This document shows, piece by piece, positions 1-7,588 of a stretch of 64,000 nucleotides of DNA. The DNA is from Morganella sibonii (GTDB taxonomy: Bacteria; Pseudomonadota; Gammaproteobacteria; Enterobacterales; Enterobacteriaceae). A model generated the notes under the pieces. It was given only the letters and a program-made list of their open reading frames with translations. It made no database searches and was not told the DNA's origin. The stretch lies in assembly GCF_040560245.1 (NCBI RefSeq), contig NZ_JAKMWP010000005.1; one strand, 5' to 3'. Position numbers and translations under genes: made by a program. Within the stretch, counting starts at the first letter, position 1. Each line of letters begins with the position of its first letter.

Positions 1-286
1 TTATCAGGCCTTACTGACGCGACATAGTCTTCGTGGCAGCATGAGCGCGAAAGGCAACTGCTATGACAATGCTTGTGCAGAGAGCTTCTTTCATTCGCTG
101 AAAGTGGAATGCGTCCACGGTGAACGTTTTATTAGCCGGGAAACGATGCGAACAACGGTATTTAATTATATCGAGTGTGATTATAATCGTTGGCGTCGTC
201 ACAGTGCTTGTGGCGGTCTCAGCCCGGAACAATTTGAAAACCAGAACCTCGCTTAGGACTGTGTCCACTTTTGGAGGGGAAGATCA
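1..286 (+). mobile_element. IS3-family insertion sequence, right end
   Basis: This is the 3' end of an insertion sequence; the rest lies left of the window. It holds the C-terminus of an IS3-type transposase. Past the stop codon, about 30 bases ending in GATCA at 286 read, on the reverse strand, TGATCTTCCCCTCC..AAAGTGGACA. This resembles the terminal repeat I remember for IS3 (TGATCTT...GTGGACA) and gives the expected CA end. The next base starts recognisable speF coding sequence, so the element sits inside speF. The left end and target duplication cannot be seen. Confidence 0.8.
2..256 (+). CDS. IS3-family transposase OrfB, C-terminal part (partial)
   Basis: The frame is open from the window edge to a TAG at 254-256, giving about 84 residues. 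It has the end of the DDE (rve) integrase domain. The stretch GNCYDNACAESFFHSLK carries the catalytic glutamate of the DDE triad in its usual IS3 OrfB context, and the tail has the NRWRRHS..GLSPEQFE pattern typical of the family. The protein would catalyse transposition of the element. An ATG at 41 is internal and not the real start. OrfA and the rest of OrfB are upstream of the window. Confidence 0.85.
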   Translation, partial: YQALLTRHSLRGSMSAKGNCYDNACAESFFHSLKVECVHGERFISRETMRTTVFNYIECDYNRWRRHSACGGLSPEQFENQNLA

Positions 287-1247
287 GTTTGCCGCTCTGG
301 ATGTGAACGCCAAAATGCATGAAGGGAAATCCGGTAAGCGTTTATGGATGGATTGTGTGAAAACCGGGATTGAAACCCGTAAGTTGCTGCTGAAATCCTG
401 TCAGCATATCCGCCCGTTCATTCCGGAAACTATCGATGGCCGTTCATGGGGCGATTTTGATACTGATGTGATTGCCAATGATCTCCGGTTCTTCAATTTT
501 GTGCCGGGTGAGCGCTGGCATGCCTTTGAAGGATATGAAGAAAATCAGTATTTTGTTGATCCGTGCAAATTACTGCTGACAACGCCGGGTATTGATGCCA
601 AAACCGGTAATTATGAAGCGTTCGGTGTGCCGGCAACGATTCTGGCTAACTATCTGCGCGAAAATAATATCATTCCTGAAAAATGTGATCTTAACTCCAT
701 TCTGTTCCTGCTGACACCTGCCGAAAGCATGGCAAAAATGCAGCATCTGGTGGCTCAGATTGCCCGTTTTGAGCAGTTACTGGAGCAGGATGCGCCGCTG
801 AAAGAGGTGCTGCCGTCTGTATATCATGCGCATGAAGCCCGTTATCAGGGGTATACCATCCGTCAGTTATGTCAGGAAATGCATGATATGTATGTGAAGT
901 TTAATGTGAAACAACTCCAGAAAGAGATGTTCCGCAAATCACACTTCCCGCAGGTCAGCATGTTGCCGCAGGCAGCAAATATTGCGTTTGTGCGCGGTAA
1001 TGCGGAACTGGTTGCAGTGGATCAGATTGAAGGCCGTATTGCGGCTGAAGGTGCTCTGCCTTATCCGCCGGGGGTTCTGTGTGTGGTTCCGGGGGAAATC
1101 TGGGGCGGCTCTGTGCAGCAATACTTCCTTGCGCTCGAAGAGGGGATTAACCTCTTCCCGGGATTCTCACCGGAATTACAGGGTGTGTATATCCGCTGTG
1201 ACGAAGATGGCCGTCAGCGGGCATACGGCTATGTAATTAAACACTGA
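287..1247 (+). pseudogene. speF: Inducible ornithine decarboxylase SpeF, 3' part, cut by the IS
   Basis: From FAALDVNAKMHEG to the end this is the C-terminal part, about 320 residues, of the PLP-dependent inducible ornithine decarboxylase, a protein of about 730 residues. The ending YPPGVLCVVPGEIW followed by LALEEGINLFPGF matches the family closely. The enzyme makes putrescine from ornithine and works with PotE, which follows. The IS end joins directly to this sequence at about 286/287, so the PLP-binding half is separated from it. The upstream half may still exist left of the IS, but a full enzyme cannot be made. The remaining frame is intact, which suggests a recent insertion. Confidence 0.85.
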
Positions 1248-1264
1248 GTTCGTTAATTCGTGCA

Positions 1265-1294
1265 TGACGGAGCGCGGATGAGCGTGCTCCGTCA
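1265..1294 (+). other. Hairpin between speF and potE
   Basis: A perfect 9-bp inverted repeat, TGACGGAGC / GCTCCGTCA, with a 12-base loop lies just upstream of the potE ribosome-binding site (GGGGAG, 1298-1303). It has no T-run, so it looks like an intercistronic RNA hairpin that could affect mRNA stability or potE translation rather than a terminator. Function is inferred. Confidence 0.45.
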
Positions 1295-1310
1295 GCCGGG
1301 GAGAAATATG

Positions 1311-2639
1311 ATGAGTGCTTCAAAAAATAAAATGAGCGTATTACAGCTCACTATATTAACTGCTGTGAATATGATGGGGTCCGGCATCATTATGCTGCCG
1401 ACAAAACTGGCGGAAGTGGGGACAATTTCTATTCTGTCCTGGGTTGTGACCGCCGTCGGCTCTATGGCACTGGCTTATGCATTTGCCAAGTGCGGCATGT
1501 ACAGCCGCCGCAGCGGAGGGATGGGAGGTTACGCGGAATACGCATTCGGTAAATCCGGTAACTTTATGGCGAATTATACCTATGGTGTTTCTCTGCTGAT
1601 TGCAAACGTTGCGATCGCGATTTCAGCCGTCGGTTATGGTGCTGAACTGATGGATGCGGCGATGACGCCGCTGGGTATCTGTATTGCCACAATTGTTGTG
1701 TTGTGGATTTGTACGGTGGCAAACTTCGGCGGTGCACGGATCACGGGGCGGATCAGCAGTGTGACTGTCTGGGGGGTAATTATTCCGGTTGTTGGTATTT
1801 CGGTTATCGGCTGGTGGTGGTTCAGCCCTGAACTGTATGTTAATTCCTGGAACCCGCATAATTTTCCGCTTTTTGAGGCGGTCGGTTCTTCTATCGCGAT
1901 GACATTATGGGCATTTTTAGGAATGGAGTCAGCATGTGCTAATAGTGAGGCGGTTGATAATCCTGAGAAAAATGTGCCGATTGCGGTATTGGGCGGCACA
2001 TTAGGCGCAGCGGTTATTTATATCGTATCAACAAACGTCATCGCCGGTATTGTACCGAATATGGATCTGGCAAACTCGACTGCGCCGTTTGGCCTGGCAT
2101 TCTCACAAATGTTTACGCCGGGTGTGGGTAAGGTTGTTATGGCGCTGATGATTATGTCCTGCTGCGGTTCATTATTAGGCTGGCAGTTCACCATTGCGCA
2201 GGTATTTAAATCATCATCTGATTCCGGCTATTTCCCGAAAATCTTTTCCGCCGTTACCAAAGCAGATGCCCCGGTAAAAGGTATGCTGGTTATTGTTATT
2301 ATTCAGTCTGCACTGTCGCTGATGACTATCAGCCCGTCACTGAATAAACAGTTCAATGTGCTGGTTAACCTGGCCGTTGTTACCAATATTATCCCTTATA
2401 TCCTTTCCATGGCTGCCATGATTATTCTGCAGAAGGTCGCCAATGTGGATCCTAAAAAAGCACGGACAGGCAATGTGATTGCATTTATCGGTGCTGTTTA
2501 TAGTTTCTATGCGCTGTATTCATCCGGTGAAGATGCTGTGATGTGGGGGGCGCTTGCCACCTTCCTCGGCTGGACACTGTATGGTTTTGTTTCCCCGCGG
2601 TTTGAAATGAAACAAAACCAGGACGTAATGATGAAATAA
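1311..2639 (+). CDS. potE: Putrescine:ornithine antiporter PotE
   Basis: This is an inner-membrane APC-superfamily transporter of 442 residues that exchanges putrescine for ornithine, paired with SpeF in acid resistance and polyamine export. The N-terminus (VNMMGSGIIMLPTKLAEVG) and the rest are nearly collinear with E. coli PotE as I recall it (439 residues), with about 12 hydrophobic segments. The start was chosen at 1311 because GGGGAG lies 7 bases upstream and MSASKNKM matches the E. coli start. An in-frame ATG at 1308 and a longer ORF from 1260 are less likely. It normally shares the speF promoter, so its expression may be altered by the upstream IS. Confidence 0.95.
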   Translation: MSASKNKMSVLQLTILTAVNMMGSGIIMLPTKLAEVGTISILSWVVTAVGSMALAYAFAKCGMYSRRSGGMGGYAEYAFGKSGNFMANYTYGVSLLIANVAIAISAVGYGAELMDAAMTPLGICIATIVVLWICTVANFGGARITGRISSVTVWGVIIPVVGISVIGWWWFSPELYVNSWNPHNFPLFEAVGSSIAMTLWAFLGMESACANSEAVDNPEKNVPIAVLGGTLGAAVIYIVSTNVIAGIVPNMDLANSTAPFGLAFSQMFTPGVGKVVMALMIMSCCGSLLGWQFTIAQVFKSSSDSGYFPKIFSAVTKADAPVKGMLVIVIIQSALSLMTISPSLNKQFNVLVNLAVVTNIIPYILSMAAMIILQKVANVDPKKARTGNVIAFIGAVYSFYALYSSGEDAVMWGALATFLGWTLYGFVSPRFEMKQNQDVMMK

Positions 2640-2659
2640 CGAACACTCTCCGGTGGGTT

Positions 2660-2691
2660 CCTCCCGTGCAGTTACGGCGGGAGGATTTTTT
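2660..2691 (+). terminator. Rho-independent terminator after potE
   Basis: The stem CCTCCCG / CGGGAGG (2660-2666, 2678-2684) is followed by ATTTTTT. It lies 20 bases past the potE stop and closes the speF-potE transcript. Confidence 0.85.
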
Positions 2692-2707
2692 CCTGCAGCG
2701 AAACAAC

Positions 2708-2741
2708 CGGAATGTATACGGACAGCAATCTGTCTATTCCG
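2708..2741. promoter_or_regulatory. Inverted repeat upstream of the TetR gene, possible operator
   Basis: Arms CGGAAT / ATTCCG (2708-2713, 2736-2741) enclose inner arms GACAG / CTGTC around CAAT. The site lies 20 bases upstream of the TetR-type start. TetR regulators often bind such dyads to repress their own gene, so an autoregulatory operator is a reasonable inference. It could also be only an RNA hairpin. Confidence 0.3.
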
Positions 2742-2761
2742 CATAACAGGGATAAAACGTA

Positions 2762-3403
2762 ATGACAGCAATAATGACAAAACCGAAACGGGGACGACCG
2801 CCGAAAAACCATGATGCAGGTACTGATGTAAAAGAAATACTGATCCGCAGTGGTACAGAGGTGTTTACCGAAACAGGATATATGACGTCGGATATCAGCG
2901 GAATATTAACAAAAGCCGGTGTTCCGAAGGGATCTTTTTATTATTACTTTGGCAGTAAAGAAAATTTTGGTCTGAAAGTGATACGTCATTATGACGACTG
3001 TTTTTCTCATCTGCTGGATAAATGTCTGTCTGATACCACATTGCCGCCACCGGAAAGATTACTGACATTTTGCGGTATCACTAAGTCCGGAATGGAAAAA
3101 TATCACTGGCAGCGCGGATGTCTGATCGGCAATCTCGGGCAGGAAGTGATCAGTCTGCCGGCCGGGTATTGTGAATTACTCAATGACATTATTACCGGCT
3201 GGCAAAAAAAAGTGGAGAATTGTCTGCTGGAAGCGCAGGCGCAAAATCTTATTTCCGGAAATACTGACTGCAGGCAGATGGCTGCCTTTTTCTGGGCGGG
3301 CTGGGAAGGGGCGGTCATGCGTGCCAAACTGACCCGCAACGGTGAACCGCTGGATCTGTTTATTACAATTTTTATGAAGCAGCTGCTGGCTGATAAAATA
3401 TAA
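2762..3403 (+). CDS. TetR-family transcriptional regulator
   Basis: This is a DNA-binding regulator of 213 residues. The N-terminus has a basic arm (PKRGRPPK) and then a TetR helix-turn-helix at about residues 25-70, ending in the family signature GVPKGSFYYYFGSKENFG. The C-terminal ligand domain has GCLIGNLGQEV, a pattern seen in NemR/AcuR-like members that sense reactive electrophiles, though the ligand cannot be told from sequence. The start at 2762 has AGGGAT about ten bases upstream; an ATG at 2774 is the alternative. The nearest downstream gene on the same strand is ynfA, 333 bases away, a possible target. Confidence 0.85.
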   Translation: MTAIMTKPKRGRPPKNHDAGTDVKEILIRSGTEVFTETGYMTSDISGILTKAGVPKGSFYYYFGSKENFGLKVIRHYDDCFSHLLDKCLSDTTLPPPERLLTFCGITKSGMEKYHWQRGCLIGNLGQEVISLPAGYCELLNDIITGWQKKVENCLLEAQAQNLISGNTDCRQMAAFFWAGWEGAVMRAKLTRNGEPLDLFITIFMKQLLADKI

Positions 3404-3736
3404 CAGCCGGAAAAACTCGAGTTCTTCTTATTCTGTCGGGCCTCAGCCCTGTTTTTATCCGGGGTTATTCTGTCTGCGGAATATACCCGGTTATAAGGCA
3501 TTTATCATAACGTCCTCAATTACCCGTATAATATTACGTAATCAGCTGTTTCAGCTAAGTTTATTTCTCCTGATCAATGCCCGTCTTTACATCCTGACGT
3601 CTGCTTTCTCCGGCAGGCAACAACACCACCGGGTTGATACAGACGCAGGAGGCATGCAGAAGCACCGGTATGAAAAATACAGCCGCTTCGTATAAATATA
3701 CCGGTATACTGGCCGGATTGTGACGGAGAAAACTGC
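3404..3736. other. Intergenic region with a palindrome before ynfA
   Basis: I see no gene in these 333 bases. The perfect 12-bp palindrome TATACCGGTATA (3697-3708) lies 28 bases before the ynfA start, where it could overlap a promoter and serve as an operator. Another AT-rich promoter-like stretch is at about 3525-3545. No clear terminator follows the TetR gene. Confidence 0.35.
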
Positions 3737-4060
3737 ATGACATTAAAAATTATCGGCCTTTTTGCTTTGACCGCACTGGCTGAAATCGCCGGTTGTTACT
3801 TTCCGTATTTATGGTTAAAAAAACAGGGGAGTGTATGGTTATTACTTCCTGCTGCTGCCAGTCTGGTTGTATTTGTCTGGCTGTTGACATTGCATCCGGA
3901 ATCCAGCGGCAGAATTTATGCCTCGTATGGCGGAATCTATGTGGTGACGGCACTGATATGGCTGCGGGTGGTTGATGGTGTATCGCTGTCAGTATCAGAC
4001 TGGACTGGTGCGGCTGTCGTTCTTGCCGGGGCGGGGATTATTATCAGCGGATGGCGGTGA
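3737..4060 (+). CDS. ynfA: YnfA-family small membrane protein
   Basis: This is a 107-residue inner-membrane protein with four hydrophobic segments. It belongs to the YnfA (UPF0060) family, related in fold to small multidrug resistance transporters. The motifs LAEIAGCYFPYLWLK near residue 15 and GRIYASYGGIY near residue 60 are family hallmarks. Some members are reported to export dyes or drugs, but its substrate here is unknown. The start has GACGGAG about nine bases upstream. Its position downstream of a TetR gene suggests, without proving, drug-responsive control. Confidence 0.9.
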   Translation: MTLKIIGLFALTALAEIAGCYFPYLWLKKQGSVWLLLPAAASLVVFVWLLTLHPESSGRIYASYGGIYVVTALIWLRVVDGVSLSVSDWTGAAVVLAGAGIIISGWR

Positions 4061-4095
4061 GAATATTTTTTTTTCCGCCGGGCGCTGTTTTATCA

Positions 4096-4800
4096 TTATT
4101 TCATCACTCTGTCGCAGGCTGCCTGCAAGCCGTTATCACAGGATTTACGGAACCATGTGTTGGCGGCAGATCTGTTTTCCGGTACACCGTGGCCTTTGGC
4201 ATAAATAAGTCCGAGTGCAAGTTGTGCTTTTTTATCATTTTGTTGTGCGGCTTTTTCAAACCATTCACGGGCACGGGTATAATCCTGTTCTGTGCCTTTG
4301 CCATAGTAATAAATGATACCCAGTAATCCCTGAGCATAAGCATCACCGGCCTCTGCCGGTTTTTGCAGATAACGAGCTGCTTTGGTGTAATTTTTTTCGG
4401 TTCCTTTTCCATAGAGGTATATTTCACCGATAAATGCCATGGCTTCGGTATCACCTTGTGCCGCGGCTTTATCAAACCAAAATAACGCCTGCTGATAATC
4501 CCGGCTTACCGTATCCCCGGTAAAATACATCATCGCCAGAAGACCCTGAGCATTTGCATCACCGGCATGTGCGGCTTTTTCATACCAGTATCTGGCTTTT
4601 ACAGGGTCCTGTGTGACATGGTCGCCGTTGTAATACATCAGACCAAGTGCGGATTGTGCTTTTATATTACCGTTTTCAGCAGCATGCTTAATATTATCGG
4701 CTCTGACAGCTGTATTTTCTGCCGCATATACAACCGCAGAAAACGGAAATAAAAACATCAGAAAAACCAGTGTGTTTAGTATGCGGAGCATTTTTCTCAT
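4096..4800 (-). CDS. Secreted Sel1-repeat protein
   Basis: This is a 234-residue protein with a signal peptide (hydrophobic core up to VVYA at about residue 26), so it is probably periplasmic. The rest is a run of about five 36-residue Sel1-like repeats from residue 40 to the end. They have the pattern A.AQ..LG.MY..G......D...A..W..KAA, with a partial cap containing two cysteines near the C-terminus. Such solenoids mediate protein-protein contacts, and the partner here is unknown. It is monocistronic and faces convergently toward ynfA. Confidence 0.85.
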   Translation of the reverse strand: MRKMLRILNTLVFLMFLFPFSAVVYAAENTAVRADNIKHAAENGNIKAQSALGLMYYNGDHVTQDPVKARYWYEKAAHAGDANAQGLLAMMYFTGDTVSRDYQQALFWFDKAAAQGDTEAMAFIGEIYLYGKGTEKNYTKAARYLQKPAEAGDAYAQGLLGIIYYYGKGTEQDYTRAREWFEKAAQQNDKKAQLALGLIYAKGHGVPENRSAANTWFRKSCDNGLQAACDRVMK

Positions 4801-4897
4801 ATCGGTATCCGGTTAGTGATTAACCCAAATCACAGAACTGTTGTGGCATCTGTTTCTGATATTGATTAATCAATATTTCAAACCGGTTCATTGCAGC

Positions 4898-4929
4898 GGG
4901 AATATCACTTTCAGTGATCCCGGTTTTTT
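4898..4929 (+). terminator. Hairpin with T-run, plus strand
   Basis: ATCAC / GTGAT with flanking GGG / CCC (a three-base bulge on the left) is followed by GGTTTTTT. No plus-strand gene ends just before it; it lies at the 3' edge of the decayed minus-strand gene. It may serve an unrecognised transcript or be a chance structure. Confidence 0.35.
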
Positions 4930-5221
4930 CAGGGCATTTCGTATCTTAACCTCTGCATTCCCACCGGAATGTGAGTCAGACATAAATAAAAAACAGCTTT
5001 CAGATTATCACAGGTATTTTTATCAGCGCAAATACGGGACAATTGCTGCTCTGAATACCTGTAACCGGTGTAAACCAGCGCGTCCTTACGGCGGTCAGAT
5101 TTAGTAAGGTCGCTCTCTGCCATTTCTGCGGCCGTTTTATCGGCAGACAGGATACCGCAGCCACTGCAGATGAAGAGACAGTCAGGTCTGATACCATTGA
5201 TAATATGATATTTTTAAACAT
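4929..5221 (-). pseudogene. Small secreted protein gene broken by a frameshift
   Basis: Two overlapping minus-strand frames look like one gene. The first starts at 5221 (MFKNIIL...) and reads like a signal peptide to about SSSAVAAVSC. The second continues as LSADKTAAEMAESDLTKSD and ends at 4929 with two cysteines in RICADKNTCDNL. The total length, 293 bases, is not a multiple of three, and the second frame has a stop just after the first ATG. One frameshift near 5150 would join them into a protein of about 97 residues. I do not recognise the family. The alternative is two chance ORFs. Confidence 0.4.
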
Positions 5222-5374
5222 AATTGACCATCCGGCAGGGTGTTTATTTGTTAACATACCGTCAAATATTCATAAATCCTATAGCAGGGGATTTGTTTTT
5301 TTCTGTGTGTCCGGTATTTATGATAAATTCATCTTATTCTTAGACTGTCCCCCCGCCATAATGACCGGAGAAAT

Positions 5375-6796
5375 ATGAAAGTCAGCAAAACGGTTATCAT
5401 TATATTGATGTCCGGCATTATGCTGGCTTCTGTCCTGTTTATCTCCGGGGTTATTCTGGCCGCGAATAAAACACCGTATTACGATATTGACCGTGACGGC
5501 AAACAGTTCGGAAATTCTGTATTTACATTGTATGACGGCCATGTCTATGCCGCAGTTCCGTCTGACGGGTATTTTTTAATCCCCGGCGCAGACCCGGACA
5601 GTTTCAGATTGCTGCCTGATAATAACAACCGCAATGGACGGCAATTTGCGGCCGATAAAAATCACGCCTGGTGTGGTAATCTTCCCGTTCCGGATTTTAA
5701 TCCTCAGACCGCCGTCACTATCGGTAATGCTTATTTTACGGATGGCAAAAATACGGTTTTCTGTGCCCCGTATACCCGGATAAATAATGAACTGTCCGGC
5801 CTGCAGAAATTGTATCAGGAATGGTGTTACGGCTGGGGACTGAGTGATAAACCGCAGACGTATTATTATCCGCAGCTGCCGTTACCGCCGTCAGTCGCGC
5901 CTTACCGGATATTACCGGACTCCGGTCTTATCAGTAACGGAGAACAGGTTTTCTTTGAGGGTAAGTTAATGCCCGGCGCAAACCCGGAGACAATACGCCC
6001 CGTGGATGTCCGGCAGGAGGATAAATCAGTGCGTCAGAGCCGGGTATTTTATCATGACGGGGAGCATGTTTATTATCAGCACTATTTATTGCCGCTGAAA
6101 GATACAGAATCGCTGTATGGCTTTTTCCTCGGTAATTTATTTCAGGAAGCCTATTTATTTGATCCGCAAACCGGTCAGGTGGCCATCAATAATCAGGTAT
6201 TTCCGCCGGAATATGCGCCTTATAAGGTGATCAGTTTTTATGGTCAGCATGTTAATCAGGGGCTGTTTTTATCCGCGCAGGGCGTTTATTTTTACGACCG
6301 GAAAAAAGAGAAAATACGCCGTGCGGGCGATAATCCGCCATTGCAGGAAAGCTGTCAGGAAATATCACCGCTGATTTTTACCTGCGGTAATGAAATCCGG
6401 TATTTGCAGGGTGCGGAACGATGGGGCAACAGGAAATCGCCGGGGCTGATTTCCCGCAGTACGGTTCTCCGCCGCCTTAACGATAATATAACCGGCAACT
6501 GGGTAAAAATCGGCGATGTTACGTTTCATCATTACGGAGAGGTCTGGCAAAAGGGCGGGCAATATTATTATTTTGATCGTCTGGGTGCGTCACAGCTTAT
6601 GCGGGGGCCGATTTATTTCATTCCGGATGAGATAACCGCCCGCGCGTTACTGAGTGATGACCTCCGGTTTGATGAACTCCGGAAAATGGCTCATGACGGA
6701 CGTTTGCAGGAGGTTTCCGGTACTGAAATTCTGAAAGCCACCACTCGTTATAAAGAGAGCATGTTCAGTTTCCTGAATTTTTCCGGAGATGATTAA
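5375..6796 (+). CDS. Membrane-anchored DKNYY-family protein
   Basis: This is a 473-residue protein with one N-terminal membrane segment (about residues 6-30), the rest probably periplasmic. It has repeated YYDID.DGKQFG, DGHVYAAVPSDGYFLIPGADPDSF and LMPGANPETIRP units. These resemble the DKNYY repeat family, common in enterobacteria and of unknown function. The start at 5375 has CCGGAGAAAT directly upstream. It is a single-gene unit, and the 150 bases before it are AT-rich and promoter-like. Confidence 0.75.
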   Translation: MKVSKTVIIILMSGIMLASVLFISGVILAANKTPYYDIDRDGKQFGNSVFTLYDGHVYAAVPSDGYFLIPGADPDSFRLLPDNNNRNGRQFAADKNHAWCGNLPVPDFNPQTAVTIGNAYFTDGKNTVFCAPYTRINNELSGLQKLYQEWCYGWGLSDKPQTYYYPQLPLPPSVAPYRILPDSGLISNGEQVFFEGKLMPGANPETIRPVDVRQEDKSVRQSRVFYHDGEHVYYQHYLLPLKDTESLYGFFLGNLFQEAYLFDPQTGQVAINNQVFPPEYAPYKVISFYGQHVNQGLFLSAQGVYFYDRKKEKIRRAGDNPPLQESCQEISPLIFTCGNEIRYLQGAERWGNRKSPGLISRSTVLRRLNDNITGNWVKIGDVTFHHYGEVWQKGGQYYYFDRLGASQLMRGPIYFIPDEITARALLSDDLRFDELRKMAHDGRLQEVSGTEILKATTRYKESMFSFLNFSGDD

Positions 6797-6854
6797 TCCG
6801 ATTTTATGTATTTCCGGGTAATCTGTATAGTTGAGTAAATATAATCTGATAATA

Positions 6855-6885
6855 TTGACTCTGGAGTTAACTCTATAGTTATACT
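6855..6885 (+). promoter_or_regulatory. ZntR/MerR-type promoter-operator
   Basis: A TTGACT -35 (6855-6860) and TATACT -10 (6880-6885) are separated by 19 bp. The sequence from 6858 to 6879 is a 22-bp dyad with 18 of 22 symmetrical positions (ACTCTGGAGT/TAACTCTATAGT). The over-long spacer and dyad are hallmarks of MerR-family activators. The left half TTGACTCTGGAGT matches the ZntR-controlled zntA promoter as I remember it. Zinc (or Cd/Pb) induction of the downstream genes is inferred. It lies 84 bases upstream of the YgiW-type gene. Confidence 0.7.
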
Positions 6886-6968
6886 TTAATCAGATACAGA
6901 AATTACCCGTTAAAATTAACCACCAAAAGTAACTTTAGCCATTTTAATATGATATTCCAGGAGGGATT

Positions 6969-7349
6969 ATGAAAAAGTTATTATTAGCAGGATTGCTTGG
7001 CGGTGCGGTATTTGGTTTATCAGCTAACGTGTTAGCAAACGTGAATCATAATAATCAGTCAGCAGGTGGCGGGTTTGCTTCACAGGCGGCACAGGTTGTC
7101 AGTGTTTCAAATGCAAATAATCAGCCGGATGACAGCAGAGTGATTATCGAAGGTTTTATTATCAGGAATATCAGCCATAATCTGTATGAGTTTAAAGATG
7201 ACTCCGGTATTACCCGTGTAAAAATAGATAACGAAAAATGGAACGGAATCAATGTTTCACCTGAAACTAAAATACGTGTTGAGGGGCGTGTTGATAATCA
7301 TCTGATTCAGCATGAGATTAATGCAGAACGTGTATCGTTGGCAGAATAA
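6969..7349 (+). CDS. Periplasmic OB-fold protein of the YgiW/YdeI family
   Basis: This is a 126-residue protein with a signal peptide ending near ANVLA (residue 23). The mature part is a BOF (bacterial OB-fold) domain, seen in GGGFASQAA..VSVSNA and then the strand pattern VIIEGFIIRNISHNLYEFKDDSG..RVKID. Family members YgiW and YdeI are linked to tolerance of metal, peroxide or antimicrobial-peptide stress. AGGAGG is at about 6959-6964. It follows a ZntR-like promoter and is probably co-transcribed with the small membrane protein 42 bases downstream, which points to a role in zinc stress. That role is inferred. Confidence 0.85.
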   Translation: MKKLLLAGLLGGAVFGLSANVLANVNHNNQSAGGGFASQAAQVVSVSNANNQPDDSRVIIEGFIIRNISHNLYEFKDDSGITRVKIDNEKWNGINVSPETKIRVEGRVDNHLIQHEINAERVSLAE

Positions 7350-7391
7350 TTTAACCCGGATAACAATAACATTACGAAAAGGATAAGCGTA

Positions 7392-7559
7392 ATGAAACTA
7401 CTGACAAATTTACTCAGATATACATTTTTTCTCGCTGTGATTGCTATTGCTTTTGTTTATCGTGATGTACTTTTTCAGTTTTATAACCGGATTGTTTCAC
7501 AATCCGGTACCATTTCTCAGATAGCTGACAGTATCAGCAGTGTTCTGGCGTATTTTTAG
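7392..7559 (+). CDS. 55-residue single-span membrane protein
   Basis: This short ORF has a good ribosome-binding site (AAAAGGATAAGCGT then ATG). It encodes a 55-residue peptide with a charged start (MKLLTNLLR), one hydrophobic segment (YTFFLAVIAIAFVY, about residues 10-23) and an amphipathic tail. It follows the YgiW-type gene by 42 bases and ends just before a terminator, so the two form a probable operon. I do not recognise the family; the operator upstream suggests a metal-stress function. Confidence 0.6.
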   Translation: MKLLTNLLRYTFFLAVIAIAFVYRDVLFQFYNRIVSQSGTISQIADSISSVLAYF

Positions 7560-7563
7560 ATAA

Positions 7564-7588
7564 CCGGAGTAACTTTACTCCGGCTTTT
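7564..7588 (+). terminator. Terminator between convergent genes
   Basis: CCGGAGT / ACTCCGG with a six-base loop (7564-7570, 7577-7583) is followed by CTTTT. It directly follows the 55-residue gene and overlaps the last codons of the convergent CDF gene. Confidence 0.7.

Noticed and set aside
120..286. Fusion of the IS sequence with speF as one protein (open frame from 120)
   Set aside because: The frame is open by chance through the IS end; the first part does not resemble a decarboxylase and runs in a different frame from the transposase.
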